This document shows, piece after piece, positions 8,466 through 17,398 of a stretch of 64,000 nucleotides of DNA; position 1 is the stretch's first letter, and every line of letters starts with the position of its first letter. The notes beneath the pieces were generated by a model, which saw only the letters and a program-made list of their open reading frames with translations, had not been told where the DNA came from and searched no databases. The stretch comes from Trueperaceae bacterium (GTDB taxonomy: Bacteria; Deinococcota; Deinococci; Deinococcales; Trueperaceae): NCBI GenBank assembly GCA_020354625.1, contig CP070651.1:3662911-3726910 (forward strand), read 5' to 3'. The translations under genes and the position numbers were made by a program.

Positions 8466-9614
8466 TTAGAGTGCGTTACGGATGCGCTCGAGGGCTTGGA
8501 GCAAGATGGCGCGGGAGGTGGCGAAGTTCAACCTGGCCCAACCTGCACCCTCGGGGCCGAAGTTTGGGCCGGGCTCGAGTGCGACCCCGGCGTGTTCTAA
8601 CAGGAACGCCTGCGGGTCTTCTGCTGCACGAGTCTTTCGGAAGTCGAGCAGGGTCAGGTAGGTTCCTTCGGGGGGGCTGTAGCCGATTTCGGGGAGGTGG
8701 CGAGCGAGAAAGCCGCTTAGGCAGTCGCGGTTGGCTTTGAGGTAACTCAGTGCCTGCTCGAGCCACTCACCGGCCTCCCGGTAGGCAGCGAGGGTCGCCA
8801 CTTGCGCGAGCACGTTCGGCTTGGAGCCGAGGCCGTCGGCTACTTGGGCGAGGCGTTCCAAGATGGCCGGGTTGTGCGAGAGGGCGAAGCTGATGTTGAG
8901 CCCCGCGATGTTGAAGGCCTTGGTGGGCCCGTAGAGGGTCAGGGTGCGCGCTGCGATCTCCTCGCCGAGCGAAGCGAAGGGGATGTGGCGGCCTTCATGG
9001 ATCAGGTCGGCGTGGAGCTCGTCGGCGATGACCCAGAGCCGGTGTTCGAGGGCGATTTCCGCGAACCGCTCCAGCTCGTGGAGCGTAAAGACCCGCCCGC
9101 TCGGGTTGTGGGGGTTGCAGAGCATCAGCAGCCGCGTGGCCGGGGTGATGCACGCTTTGAGCGCGTCGAAGTCGACCTGCCAGCCGCGATCGTTATGGAT
9201 CAGGCTGTTGCGAGTGAGCACGCGCCCTTGCCCCTCGATGCCCTGTAGGAAGCGCGGGTAGATGGGCGTTTGCACCACGACTTCATCGTGCACACTGCTC
9301 AGGCTGCGCACTCCCAGGAAGAGCCCCGAGACGGTGCCGCTGAGAAGGGAGATATTTTCTCCTGTCACTCTCAGGCCGTAGCGCTGCCCGAGTCGCTCGG
9401 CCACGGCCTCTTTGAGCCCGGGAATCCCATTATTTGGCGCGTAGCCGAGGAAGCCCTCTTGGGCGTGGCGGGTGACCGCAGCGCGGATGGCTTCGGCAGG
9501 GGGGAAGTCCATGTCGGCCACCCACAGGGGCAGGACTTCGCCGGGGTAGGCGAGCCATTTGCTGCTGGTACTGTTGCGAAGGTCGTCGGCGCGGAGCGCG
9601 TCGAAAGGATTCAT
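8466..9614 (-). CDS. PatB/MalY-type cystathionine beta-lyase (PLP enzyme)
   Basis: A fold-type I PLP aminotransferase-like protein. The N-terminal LPLWVADMDFP is diagnostic of the MalY/PatB branch, whose members cleave C-S bonds in cystathionine, cysteine or cysteine conjugates. The CNPHNPSGRVF motif and the Schiff-base Lys in YGPTKAFNIAG are present. The reading frame extends to 9659, but homologues normally begin near MNPFD, which is the ATG at 9612-9614, giving 382 aa. There is no good ribosome site at either start. The family 5 glycosylase follows 5 bp after its stop. A role in methionine biosynthesis or sulfide release is inferred. Confidence 0.88.
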   Translation of the reverse strand: MNPFDALRADDLRNSTSSKWLAYPGEVLPLWVADMDFPPAEAIRAAVTRHAQEGFLGYAPNNGIPGLKEAVAERLGQRYGLRVTGENISLLSGTVSGLFLGVRSLSSVHDEVVVQTPIYPRFLQGIEGQGRVLTRNSLIHNDRGWQVDFDALKACITPATRLLMLCNPHNPSGRVFTLHELERFAEIALEHRLWVIADELHADLIHEGRHIPFASLGEEIAARTLTLYGPTKAFNIAGLNISFALSHNPAILERLAQVADGLGSKPNVLAQVATLAAYREAGEWLEQALSYLKANRDCLSGFLARHLPEIGYSPPEGTYLTLLDFRKTRAAEDPQAFLLEHAGVALEPGPNFGPEGAGWARLNFATSRAILLQALERIRNAL

Positions 9615-9677
9615 CACAGCGGAGTCTACCACCTCCAAAACAGGTGCTCCACCAGACATCCGGTTCGCTGGGACGGG

Positions 9678-9683
9678 TACACT
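9678..9683 (+). promoter_or_regulatory. Leaderless -10 element TACACT
   Basis: TACACT ends 8 nt before the ATG at 9692, so transcription would begin at or next to the start codon. No ribosome site fits between them. Confidence 0.6.
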
Positions 9684-9691
9684 CCAGAGTT

Positions 9692-10669
9692 ATGAAGGCC
9701 GACATCCGCGTGCCCGCTTGGGCCGTATCTCTGATCAGCGACCACACCGACATGATCCGCAACCCCCACCCGCTCGACGCCGCTAAGGTCGGCCGTTTTG
9801 CGCTCGAGCTGCCGGACGATGCCTACTTCGAATATGCCTTTCTGGACGCGTCTGGCAGCGTCCGGGCGGATCCCGAGAATCCCGTGCGAGGGGAGAACCC
9901 CTGGTATCCCGAGGTGAGCGCGTTCGTCGGTCCCAGCTACCAACCTGACGCCTACGCTGCACTCGACAAGGCGTTCGACCGGGGGACGACGACCCGCCAC
10001 CGGCTGCAAAGTAGAGCCCTCGGCGCGCTGCGCCGATTCACCGTCTACACCCTGGCGGGGTTCGAAGCAGCGTCGCTCCCGGTCGTGTTGGTACAAGATG
10101 GCGTCGCCTACCAGCGGGTGGCCGGTCTGCAGCGTGTCCTCGAGGCGTTGTTGGACCGCGGTGAGGTGCGGCCCGCCCACCTGGTCTTTATCGAGCCGGC
10201 CGATCGGACCGTAGAGTACGGCTTCAACCCCGACTACCGCGCCTTTATCACCGACGAACTGCTCCCCTTTGTCGCCGCGCACCACCCCTGCAGCGAGGAG
10301 TGCCTCCTCCTGGGGGCCAGCCTCGGTGGGTTGGTGAGCGCGACCTTGGCGCTCGAGCACCCGGAGCTGTTCGGGACCGTCCTCTGCCAGTCCGGGGCAT
10401 TCTTGGGTACGCCCGAAGAACGGGAGTTCTACCGGACCCGCGAGTCTTGGCTGCTCGAAACGCTCGAGGGGCATGTTCGCTTGCCGCTCCGCTGGTACCT
10501 CGAGGTGGGTGCTTTCGAATGGCTCTTGGACGTCAACCGGGAGATCCACCGGGTGCTCCTCGACAAAGGCTATGACCATGCCTACGTCGAGCGGCCGGCG
10601 GGGCACAACTGGGTGAACTGGCGCAACGGCCTGGCGAGTGCCTTGCGTTTTGGGCTAGCTGCTTCGTGA
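9692..10669 (+). CDS. Enterochelin esterase-like alpha/beta hydrolase
   Basis: A 325-aa esterase D / Fes-like hydrolase. An N-terminal beta-rich region (FEYAFLDASG, RVHSR-like carbohydrate-binding-like fold) is followed by a hydrolase domain. This has the LVQDGVAY strand, the nucleophile LGASLGG at about residue 226 and the C-terminal His in PAGHNWVNWR. Such proteins hydrolyse ferric enterobactin or other carboxyl esters; there are no siderophore genes nearby, so the substrate is open. Frames upstream of 9692 add residues that do not resemble the family, and a TACACT -10 sits 8 nt before this ATG, which sets the start. It is divergent from the PatB-like gene. Confidence 0.85.
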   Translation: MKADIRVPAWAVSLISDHTDMIRNPHPLDAAKVGRFALELPDDAYFEYAFLDASGSVRADPENPVRGENPWYPEVSAFVGPSYQPDAYAALDKAFDRGTTTRHRLQSRALGALRRFTVYTLAGFEAASLPVVLVQDGVAYQRVAGLQRVLEALLDRGEVRPAHLVFIEPADRTVEYGFNPDYRAFITDELLPFVAAHHPCSEECLLLGASLGGLVSATLALEHPELFGTVLCQSGAFLGTPEEREFYRTRESWLLETLEGHVRLPLRWYLEVGAFEWLLDVNREIHRVLLDKGYDHAYVERPAGHNWVNWRNGLASALRFGLAAS

Positions 10670-10713
10670 CTATCGATTTAGAGCCACGTAGAGACATCAT
10701 CTCAACACCGCTT

Positions 10714-10860
10714 TGGTGATGGGTGATGGGTAATGGGTGCTGCGAAGGTTACGGCTGAGCCTGTCATCATCGACCTGGCCATCTCTAAATAAACGAACCC
10801 CGGTCTCGCTCTCCACTCGCTGTGGCCCCACGCATTACTCATTACCCATTCCCCATTACC
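10714..10860 (-). repeat. Intergenic repeat, copy 1 (inverted orientation)
   Basis: Left end has GGTGATGGGTGATGGG units and the right end CATTACCCATTCCCC units, forming long imperfect inverted ends. Read on the minus strand it matches the other copies: GGTAATGGGGAATGGG, then ATGCGTGGGGCCAC, an unlike interior with CTCAGCC, then TTCGCAGCACCCATTACC. It fills most of the gap between the esterase and fumC. Nothing else is seen in 10670-11050 apart from the fumC ribosome site. Confidence 0.85.
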
Positions 10861-11050
10861 ATGCTGGTTTTGGCAACAAGTTCTCTGAAACTCACTTTAG
10901 GGGCCCATCGGCGCCGTGGTGCCGTCGAGGCTTTATTAGAAAGGCGATCAGTTCATCTCGGTCTGCTGAGTACGGCTTGCGGTACCATGAAGACATCTCT
11001 GGCTGGATCGATTCATCGTTAGCTTAGGCGATAACATTTTTGGAGGAAAT

Positions 11051-12454
11051 ATGGCTTACCGAATCGAACGTGACTCGATGGGAGAGTTCAAGGTTCCCCA
11101 AGACGCCCTTTATGGGGCGCAGACCGCGCGGGCGGTGGCGAACTTCCCGGTTTCGGGGGAGGGTGTGGGGCGCGAGCTGATCCGCGCCCTGGGGCAGATC
11201 AAGTACGCCGCCGCCAAGGTCAACGTGGATTTTGGGCACCTCGACCCTGAGCTTGCCGGCGCCATCATGCAGGCGGCGCAAGAGGTCATCGACGGGGCTC
11301 ACGACGCCCATTTTCAGGTCGATGTCTTTCAGACCGGCTCCGGTACCTCGAGCAACATGAATGCCAACGAGGTCATCGCCAACCGGGCCATCCAACTGCT
11401 CGGTGGGGTGATCGGCTCTAAAGATCCGGTCCACCCCAACGACCACGTGAACTACGGCCAGTCTTCCAACGACGTGTTCCCCACGGCCATCCACGTAGCC
11501 GCCGTCACCTCGATCGAGCACAAGCTGCTGCCGGCTATGGATCAGCTCCACGCCGGGCTCCTAAGCAAGGCCGAAGCGTTCGACGCCATCGTCAAGATCG
11601 GCCGGACCCACCTGCAAGACGCCACCCCGATCCGGCTTGGACAGGAGTTCTCCGGCTACGCGTCGCAGGTGGAGCACGGGATTCGTCACATCAAGCGGGC
11701 CATGTGGCACCTGCGGGAGTTGGCGCAGGGGGGTACCGCGGTGGGTACAGGCATCAACACCCACCCCGAGTTCGGGGAGCGCATCGCCAAGGCGCTGTCC
11801 GAGCTGACCGGCTCCGACTTCTATGAGGCGCCCAATCACTTCGAAGCGCAGGCCGCGCAAGATGCCGCGGTCGCTATGAGCGGCGCGCTCAAGACCTTGG
11901 CTTCGAGCCTCCTAAAGATCGCCAACGACATCCGCTTTTTGGGCTCAGGACCGCGTCTGGGCCTGGGTGAGCTCGAGATCCCGGCGGTCCAGCCGGGCTC
12001 GTCGATCATGCCGGGCAAGGTCAACCCGGTCATCGCCGAGTCGCTTATCATGGTCTGCGCCCAGGTGATCGGCAACGACACGACCATCACCTTGGGTGGG
12101 CTCTATGGCAACTTCGAGTTGAACGTGATGTTGCCGGTGATGGCGAGGAGCCTCCTCGAACAGATCACCCTGCTGGCCAACGCGGCGGTGATGTTCGACG
12201 AGAAGCTGTTACGAGATCTCAAGGCCAACGAAGCGCGGATCGAGAGCCTGAACGAGAACTCGTTGTCGCTGGCGACCTCGCTGGCGCCCCTGATCGGTTA
12301 CGACGCCGCGGCGCAGCTTGCCAAGGAGTCCTACGCCACCGGTAAGACGGTTCGGGAGCTCGCCTTCGAGAAACAGGTACTCCCCGAAGATCAGCTCGAG
12401 CTGGCGCTCGACCTCAGGCGTCAGACCGAACCCGGGGTGCCGGGAGAGGAGTGA
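11051..12454 (+). CDS. fumC: Fumarate hydratase class II
   Basis: A 467-aa class II (iron-free, heat-stable) fumarase. The superfamily signature GSSIMPGKVNP, with the catalytic Ser loop, is near residue 317. The TGSGTSSNMNANEV and GQSSNDVFPT segments, which form the active site from other subunits, are present. It interconverts fumarate and malate in the citric acid cycle and acts as a cytoplasmic homotetramer. The start is clear: GGAGG lies 5 nt before the ATG. An aspartase would share the signature, but the surrounding sequence matches FumC better. Confidence 0.97.
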   Translation: MAYRIERDSMGEFKVPQDALYGAQTARAVANFPVSGEGVGRELIRALGQIKYAAAKVNVDFGHLDPELAGAIMQAAQEVIDGAHDAHFQVDVFQTGSGTSSNMNANEVIANRAIQLLGGVIGSKDPVHPNDHVNYGQSSNDVFPTAIHVAAVTSIEHKLLPAMDQLHAGLLSKAEAFDAIVKIGRTHLQDATPIRLGQEFSGYASQVEHGIRHIKRAMWHLRELAQGGTAVGTGINTHPEFGERIAKALSELTGSDFYEAPNHFEAQAAQDAAVAMSGALKTLASSLLKIANDIRFLGSGPRLGLGELEIPAVQPGSSIMPGKVNPVIAESLIMVCAQVIGNDTTITLGGLYGNFELNVMLPVMARSLLEQITLLANAAVMFDEKLLRDLKANEARIESLNENSLSLATSLAPLIGYDAAAQLAKESYATGKTVRELAFEKQVLPEDQLELALDLRRQTEPGVPGEE

Positions 12455-12484
12455 GGTCCCCTTTTTGGGTGAGCTCGGGTCGCC

Positions 12485-13174
12485 TCAACGCTCGTCGATG
12501 ATCTCGGCGTCCTCGGGGATGTAGGTCAGATCGGCCAGCGCCAGGCCTTGGTCGAGGGCGTACTCCTCGAAGGCCAGTTCGGCGATTACGTTGCCGTCCG
12601 GCTGGTAGAAGGTGAGGCCGTAGGGCACCCAGCTGCCATCGAGGACCAAGGCCTCGACGTACTCGACATAGAATTCTGGTTGAGGGTTTTCGAAGCGCAG
12701 CGCGTAGGCGTTGCCGGCAGGGGTCTCTTGGTAGCCCTCGACGGTGACCCCCCATCCCTCGAAGATCTCTTCTAGGTTGAACGTGAAGTCGAAGCTTTCC
12801 CCCGTACTGTCCGCTGGCAAGAGGCTGCCGAGCGCGTCGGGATCGGTAGCGTCGAAGACCGTAACCTGGTTGGTCACAAATAGGTAGTTATAGACGGTAT
12901 TGCCATCGAGCACGATGAAGTTGTCTGCCAGTGCATCAGGCCGCAGGATATAGGCCCGGCCGGCCGGAACGCCGGGGATCAGTTCGATTTCGATCTCGAG
13001 CGGGATCTGGCTGCCGTCGGTGTCGATCAGCTGGCCGGTCAGCAGGAAGCTCGCATCTTGCAAACTTTCGGCCCGCGTTCTCATCTGGTCCAGGATCGCC
13101 TCGGTTTCGAGCGATTGTGCCGCTCCGATGCCGAGCAGTGTGGTGAAGAGTAGGATCAAGTGTCGTTTCAACAT
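12485..13174 (-). CDS. Exported LolA-like protein
   Basis: A 229-aa protein with a signal peptide (MLKRHLILLFTTLLGIGAAQ). The rest is a beta-rich domain. Features such as ILDQMRTRAESLQDASFLLTG, LDGNTVYNYL and VYNYLFVTNQVTVF resemble the LolA/DUF-type outer-membrane lipoprotein carrier fold. That fold would fit transport of a lipoprotein or lipid across the periplasm, but the match is by pattern only. GAGGG stands 6 nt before the ATG. It is convergent with fumC. A role in envelope lipid handling is inferred. Confidence 0.6.
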   Translation of the reverse strand: MLKRHLILLFTTLLGIGAAQSLETEAILDQMRTRAESLQDASFLLTGQLIDTDGSQIPLEIEIELIPGVPAGRAYILRPDALADNFIVLDGNTVYNYLFVTNQVTVFDATDPDALGSLLPADSTGESFDFTFNLEEIFEGWGVTVEGYQETPAGNAYALRFENPQPEFYVEYVEALVLDGSWVPYGLTFYQPDGNVIAELAFEEYALDQGLALADLTYIPEDAEIIDER

Positions 13175-13280
13175 GGATTCCCTCGCCTAAAGAGTATCGG
13201 CTCGCGGCCTGAAAGCTTTATGAGAAAAGCGTATTTGCGTGAACGGAAAGAGCACTCAAGGGCTCTATCAAGTAACGAAA

Positions 13281-13470
13281 GAGTTATGAGCGAGCAGTGA
13301 TGAGTGATGAGAAAGACAAAAAAATAGGATTTGATCGTGATGGGGAAGGGGTCATGCATGTGATAGCCGCGACATTTGAGGCTGAACAGGCATTGCTGTC
13401 TCCCAGTCATGCTTTTAGCTCAGCACGGTCGTTCGCAACACCCATTACTCATCACCCATCACCCATTACC
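13281..13470 (+). repeat. Intergenic repeat, copy 2 (diverged)
   Basis: The right end (TTCGCAACACCCATTACTC then ATCACCCATCACCC, 13432-13470) matches the family closely. The left end is weaker (TGATGAGTGATGAG at 13298-13312), and the interior is only loosely alike, with GGCTGAACAGG. The element lies between two divergent genes. The rest of 13175-13639 holds the promoters and ribosome sites of those two genes; no further gene is seen. Confidence 0.7.
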
Positions 13471-13639
13471 AAATGCTCGACACTCACCCGGCTACCGGAC
13501 CTCGCATACCGCTGTAGCAATTTTCCTTGCAAATCCGTTGATGAAGAACTCCTAAACGCCTCCGTGAAGAACTCTTAAAGATGTCCACACACGCTCAGAA
13601 ACGCACGTGATACCCTCCAAGGTAGAAAGGAGGCGGACC

Positions 13640-14662
13640 GTGAAAAAGCTTCTAGGTTTCATAATCCTACTTGTGTCCCTTGCCTTCGCTCAAGCGCAAC
13701 AGATCGTTATCAGTCCCCGTTCGATCGTCGTCAACCCGTTGCCGAGTTTCGAGGTCGACGTCTTTGTCGACAAGGATCCTTCCGGTGACGGAAGCCCGAG
13801 CTACCAGATCGGGGAACGGATCAGCATCGGCGTTCGGGTTTCGGAGTCGAGCTTCGTCTACCTCTATAGTGTCAAGTCCAATGGACAGGTGGTGCAGATT
13901 CTGCCCAACCGCTTCGATCAAGACAACTTCGTGCGGGCCGGTGAAACCCGCCGTTTTCCGCCTTCAGGTGCCCGCTACAGCTTTACCGTCGATGGCCCAC
14001 GGGGGGTTGATAAGGTCATCGCCGTGGCCAGTAGGTCGAGGCTCAACACCGACCGGCTGGCTCGCTTCGAGGCCAACGCCAGTTTCGCCACCAGCAACAT
14101 CGGTCAGGACGGCTTCGCCGGCGCCTTCTCGATCGTGGTCGAGCCGATCGGCCAACGCGATTGGGTGACCGATACCGCCCTGTTCGTGGTCGGACCACCG
14201 GTTCCGCCCCCGTTTGCCACCCTCTCTGTCGACTCGATTCCCAGCGGGGCCGAGGTCTTTGTAGATGGGCGCTTTGTGGGCTTTACCCCGTTGCGCTACG
14301 ACACCGATCCGGGACGCCACGATGTGACCGTGTCGCTAGACGGATACCGGACTTTCTCGCAAAGCATCAGTGTCGGCGCTGGGGAGACCTTCAGGATCAA
14401 TGCCGTTTTGGCCGAGATTCCCCGCTTCGGTACGCTCGTCATTCGCGCCAATGTCGGTGGGGCTCAGGTCTTTCTCGACGGCGAGTTCAGCGGCAACATA
14501 CCGAGTGGCAGTGGGGTACTGGTGCTTTCGGATCTGCGAAGTGGGACGCATGAGGTCACCATCGTCGCTCCGGGGTACCGGAGTGTGGTCGAGGAGTTTC
14601 GCATTCGTGGTGGTGAGACCGAGGAGCTCCGTGTAAGGCAGAGGCGAATCGAAGACAACTAA
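13640..14662 (+). CDS. Exported DUF4384 / PEGA-domain protein
   Basis: A 340-aa envelope protein. A signal peptide (MKKLLGFIILLVSLAFAQAQ) leads into a DUF4384-like domain (about 40-160) with the typical SFVYLYSVKSNGQVVQILPNRF stretch, interrupted here for length: SFVYLYS then QILPNRF. Two PEGA repeats follow (about 205-265 and 270-335), each with the sequence SIPSGAEVFVDG or NVGGAQVFLDG. PEGA domains are found in surface and S-layer-linked proteins. The start is the GTG at 13640 because AAAGGAGG lies 7 nt upstream and the signal peptide begins there; the frame also runs 33 nt further back. A good terminator follows. Confidence 0.82.
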   Translation: MKKLLGFIILLVSLAFAQAQQIVISPRSIVVNPLPSFEVDVFVDKDPSGDGSPSYQIGERISIGVRVSESSFVYLYSVKSNGQVVQILPNRFDQDNFVRAGETRRFPPSGARYSFTVDGPRGVDKVIAVASRSRLNTDRLARFEANASFATSNIGQDGFAGAFSIVVEPIGQRDWVTDTALFVVGPPVPPPFATLSVDSIPSGAEVFVDGRFVGFTPLRYDTDPGRHDVTVSLDGYRTFSQSISVGAGETFRINAVLAEIPRFGTLVIRANVGGAQVFLDGEFSGNIPSGSGVLVLSDLRSGTHEVTIVAPGYRSVVEEFRIRGGETEELRVRQRRIEDN

Positions 14663-14673
14663 CGGCTCGAGGG

Positions 14674-14717
14674 CCGTCTCAGCCGACTCTGCGGTTTGGT
14701 TGAGACGGTCTTTTTTT
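14674..14717 (+). terminator. Intrinsic terminator after the PEGA gene
   Basis: GGCCGTCTCAGCC pairs with GGTTGAGACGGTC and is followed by TTTTTTT. This is one of the few conventional U-tract terminators in the window. Confidence 0.9.
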
Positions 14718-14831
14718 CCTCCCTGCCTGCTGAGCTGTTGAGGCCAAGCTCGTGAGAAGAACTCTTCTGCAGGCAGGGTTGATTCTGTGATGACGCGATA
14801 CCAGCCGGGGTAGAATGGGGTCGAGAGTAGC

Positions 14832-15599
14832 ATGCCCGATCGAATGCGCACCGACACGACCGCGGTCGTCTTAGCAGGTGGTTCCCCTGCCGAGCCGCTG
14901 GCTGCTTGGGCAGGGGTTGCCACCAAAGCGCTCGTACCGTTTGAGGGTAGGCCGTTGGCTGCTTATGTGCTCGAGGCGCTCAGAGAGAGCCGGCGTGTTC
15001 ACCATATCGTGTACGTGGGCCCGACGACACCCTGCGTAGAGCAGCTATGCGACGACCAGGTACCCTCAGGAGAGCGTCTGGTCGACTCTCTCGCAATGGG
15101 TCTCGGTGCGGCGCTTGCGCTTGCGCGCCCTGGGATGGGTCGCCTCCTTATCCTCACGGCCGATCTACCTTGGTTGACTGCTGCGGGTATCGACCGCTTC
15201 GTCGACGACGCCCCAGCGGCGGATTTCGTGTTTCCGGTGGTCCCTAAAGCTGTATCCAAGCAGCACTTTCCAGAGCAGACCAGGACGTATGTACGGTTAG
15301 ATGCGACCCTCTATACCGGGGGAAACCTGTTGCTGTTACAAGCCGAGGCAGCCCCACGATTGCTGCCTTTCGTCGATCGGGCCTACAGGGCACGGAAGAA
15401 TCCTGTCGCATTGAGTACGATTGTCGGCGTGAGGATGTTGGTAAGGTTCCTTTTAGGGGTTGCGAGCTTGAGCGAAGTCGAAAGACGGGTGAGCGCTCTT
15501 CTCGATGCGGAGGTGCGGGTCTTGGTAACAGGTGACGCCTCGTTAGCTGCAGATGTCGACAGCCCGACACATCTGCACCCAGAAAGTGTGGTTACTTGA
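14832..15599 (+). CDS. MobA-like nucleotidyltransferase
   Basis: A 255-aa GT-A fold nucleotidyltransferase. The N-terminal VVLAGGSPAEPL glycine loop binds the NTP, followed by the KALVPFEGRPLAAYVLEAL segment. A TADLPWLT strand carries the metal-binding Asp, and TGGNLLLL is the product-site motif. It resembles MobA/IspD/GlmU-type NTP transferases, but the usual GxGxRxG loop is degenerate, so the substrate is not clear. The start could also be ATG 14844; neither has a strong ribosome site. A TAGAAT at 14811 may be the -10. The following membrane protein gene begins 3 bp after its stop, so the two form an operon and probably work together. Confidence 0.75.
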   Translation: MPDRMRTDTTAVVLAGGSPAEPLAAWAGVATKALVPFEGRPLAAYVLEALRESRRVHHIVYVGPTTPCVEQLCDDQVPSGERLVDSLAMGLGAALALARPGMGRLLILTADLPWLTAAGIDRFVDDAPAADFVFPVVPKAVSKQHFPEQTRTYVRLDATLYTGGNLLLLQAEAAPRLLPFVDRAYRARKNPVALSTIVGVRMLVRFLLGVASLSEVERRVSALLDAEVRVLVTGDASLAADVDSPTHLHPESVVT

Positions 15600-15602
15600 G
15601 GT

Positions 15603-16163
15603 ATGAGACATCCTGGTCAGTTGCGGCTTGCAGCTCTGTTGGGCTCGTTAGCTTCCCTTGCCTTTGCGGTGTTGATCGCCTTCGTCATACATCTGCTGTT
15701 GGGTCGTGTGGGTAGGGTCGGTTTCAACCACATCAACGCTGCCGGACTTCTGGAGACCGTGGTTTTCGTGCTCGCCTTTTCCAACGCTCTCAGTTATGCA
15801 CGTAGTGCCATCAGGCTGCCGAGCCAGACCCTGTTGTCCTTTGGGATGATCGCCCCTCCTGCGGCGCGCCGGGTAGCGCAGCATGTACCCCTTGTCGACG
15901 CAGGACAAGATCTTCAAATCTTGGCCAATAACCGCATCGTCATCGTTCAGGAGCGAGGGGTGCCGATCGGAGTCACCGGTCTGCGCAGGGGTGTGATCAC
16001 GCCGTGGGAAGATCTCGTCAAGGTCGACGGTCGTGTGGTGGTGACCGATCTACGGAGCGTCCTCTCCCATGAACCCCTGGTCATCGTGATCGACAGCGGT
16101 AGTGTCAAGGGGATCGTTACCCAAGAAATGTACTTGGGAGGGCTGTGGGGACCTCTGCAGTAG
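15603..16163 (+). CDS. Membrane protein with CBS-like C-terminal domain
   Basis: A 186-aa protein of no named family. Two membrane segments can be seen (about 10-34 and 46-66), followed by a soluble part of about 115 residues. That part has a CBS-like pattern: VPLVDAGQDLQ, then NRIVIVQERGVPIGVTG, then ITPWEDLVKVDGRVVV. CBS domains often bind adenine nucleotides. The gene is 3 bp downstream of the nucleotidyltransferase gene, so the two are probably translated together. The last 47 bp overlap the convergent degV gene. Confidence 0.65.
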   Translation: MRHPGQLRLAALLGSLASLAFAVLIAFVIHLLLGRVGRVGFNHINAAGLLETVVFVLAFSNALSYARSAIRLPSQTLLSFGMIAPPAARRVAQHVPLVDAGQDLQILANNRIVIVQERGVPIGVTGLRRGVITPWEDLVKVDGRVVVTDLRSVLSHEPLVIVIDSGSVKGIVTQEMYLGGLWGPLQ

Positions 16164-17058
16164 TTGAGGGGAATGGGGTGCGCACGGCGTTGCTGGTGGG
16201 TGGATCGAGCTGGACATCGGGGTGGGCACAGATGGCGAGGCTACCCGGTCCGAGATGCACACCGAGCGCGGGTCCGATCAACTGAAAGCGCAGGCTGGCG
16301 AGATTCAGGCCGGCAGATAGAAACCGGTCTTTCAATGCCGACTCTATGCTCGAATCGCTGCTAGCGAGAGCGATCACCACGCGTATGGGCCTCTGTCCGA
16401 ACCGTTCTTTCAGCTGCGCAATCATACCGCCGATTATGCCGTTTTGCTTACAGGTCATCGCGGTATCTACAGTTCCGTTGCGAAGGGTATAGATGGGTCT
16501 CAAGCGACGGAATTTCGCAAATAGTCCGAGCGTCTTACCGAGCCGACTTTCGCGGTTCACCCAGTGAAGCGAGGCTGGGCTGTACAGCAGATGGAGCTCG
16601 TCGCGAATGCGTTCTGCCGCCCAACAAACCTGTTCAGCATTGAGTCCACGTTGGGCGTGCAGAGCGGCGCCCGCCACCATTTCGGCTAAGGCAGCGGTCG
16701 TTGCGCCCGAGTCGATCAGATGAACTCGGTCCTCGGCACCGAGGCTGTGGACGGCTTCACGGGCACACTCGAGCGTCGAGGAGAGCTTCCCGGAGACGTG
16801 GATAGAGACGATCGTATCGGAATGTTTGAGAAGGTTCTTGTATACCTCGATGAAATCTTCGGTGTCCGGTGGTGAAACAGAGGGGAAGACGCCCTGATGG
16901 CTCATCCAGTCATACAGGGTAGGTGGATCGATCTCGCGTCCGTCTCGGTAGACTTCGTCTCCGATGATCACTCTGAAAGGTACGGCGGTCACACTGAGGC
17001 GTTGCAGCGTGGGCACGGGGAGGTCGCAGGTCGAATCTGTGACAATGCTCACACTCAT
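16117..17058 (-). CDS. DegV family fatty-acid-binding protein
   Basis: A 313-aa DegV protein. The N-terminal SIVTDSTCDLP and the central VSIHVSGKLSSTL segments line the fatty-acid site of this family. DegV (FakB-type) proteins hold a fatty acid for phosphorylation by FakA kinase; no FakA is visible here. The frame extends upstream to 17154, but homologues begin at the MSVSIVTDST start and a TACACT lies 8 nt before it. The C-terminus carries about 25 extra residues, rich in Pro, Ser and Thr, that overlap the convergent gene by 47 bp. This tail is probably a read-through extension, not a conserved part. Confidence 0.88.
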   Translation of the reverse strand: MSVSIVTDSTCDLPVPTLQRLSVTAVPFRVIIGDEVYRDGREIDPPTLYDWMSHQGVFPSVSPPDTEDFIEVYKNLLKHSDTIVSIHVSGKLSSTLECAREAVHSLGAEDRVHLIDSGATTAALAEMVAGAALHAQRGLNAEQVCWAAERIRDELHLLYSPASLHWVNRESRLGKTLGLFAKFRRLRPIYTLRNGTVDTAMTCKQNGIIGGMIAQLKERFGQRPIRVVIALASSDSSIESALKDRFLSAGLNLASLRFQLIGPALGVHLGPGSLAICAHPDVQLDPPTSNAVRTPFPSTTAEVPTALPSTFLG

Positions 17059-17066
17059 GGTTTGAG

Positions 17067-17072
17067 AGTGTA
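17067..17072 (-). promoter_or_regulatory. Leaderless -10 element TACACT for degV-like gene
   Basis: On the minus strand TACACT ends 8 nt before the ATG at 17058. The remaining gap up to 17398 (about 330 bp) shows no gene or clear RNA structure. Confidence 0.6.
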
Positions 17073-17398
17073 GCGTCGAAATTCTTACAAAAACCTTACA
17101 GCGAGAGAATTTCACTTGTATGACGGTATGTTGAGCGATGATATCCCGCTTCAATCGCGGCTTACTTTGACGAGGTGAGCTGACGTCTTCTCACGTTGCC
17201 GTGGGAAGCGAGCAAGGCTTCAACTCATACATCCGGCCACCACCCTACGTTCGATCGTAGTTTCGCGGAGCGTGATTGTGTGAATATCCCGGCGTCGCTC
17301 TACAGAGGGGCCGGCGGTAGCAGTATGGTAGCTACCGAGTTCGGTCTGTCTCGGCCTTTGGGCGAGCAGAAACTCCACCGCGTTATATTGCAGCCTAC

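Noticed and set aside
9626-10606. Open frame of 326 codons opposite the Fes-like esterase gene
   Set aside because: Shadow of the esterase codons; no ribosome site or promoter.
10714-10860. GGGTGAT/GGGTAAT runs as a CRISPR array or tandem microsatellite
   Set aside because: The units are 7 bp, imperfect, lack spacers and occur as inverted ends of a defined element; no cas genes are present.
17155-17398. Possible riboswitch or small gene between degV-like gene and tsaD
   Set aside because: No conserved fold, ribosome site or coding pattern could be seen.
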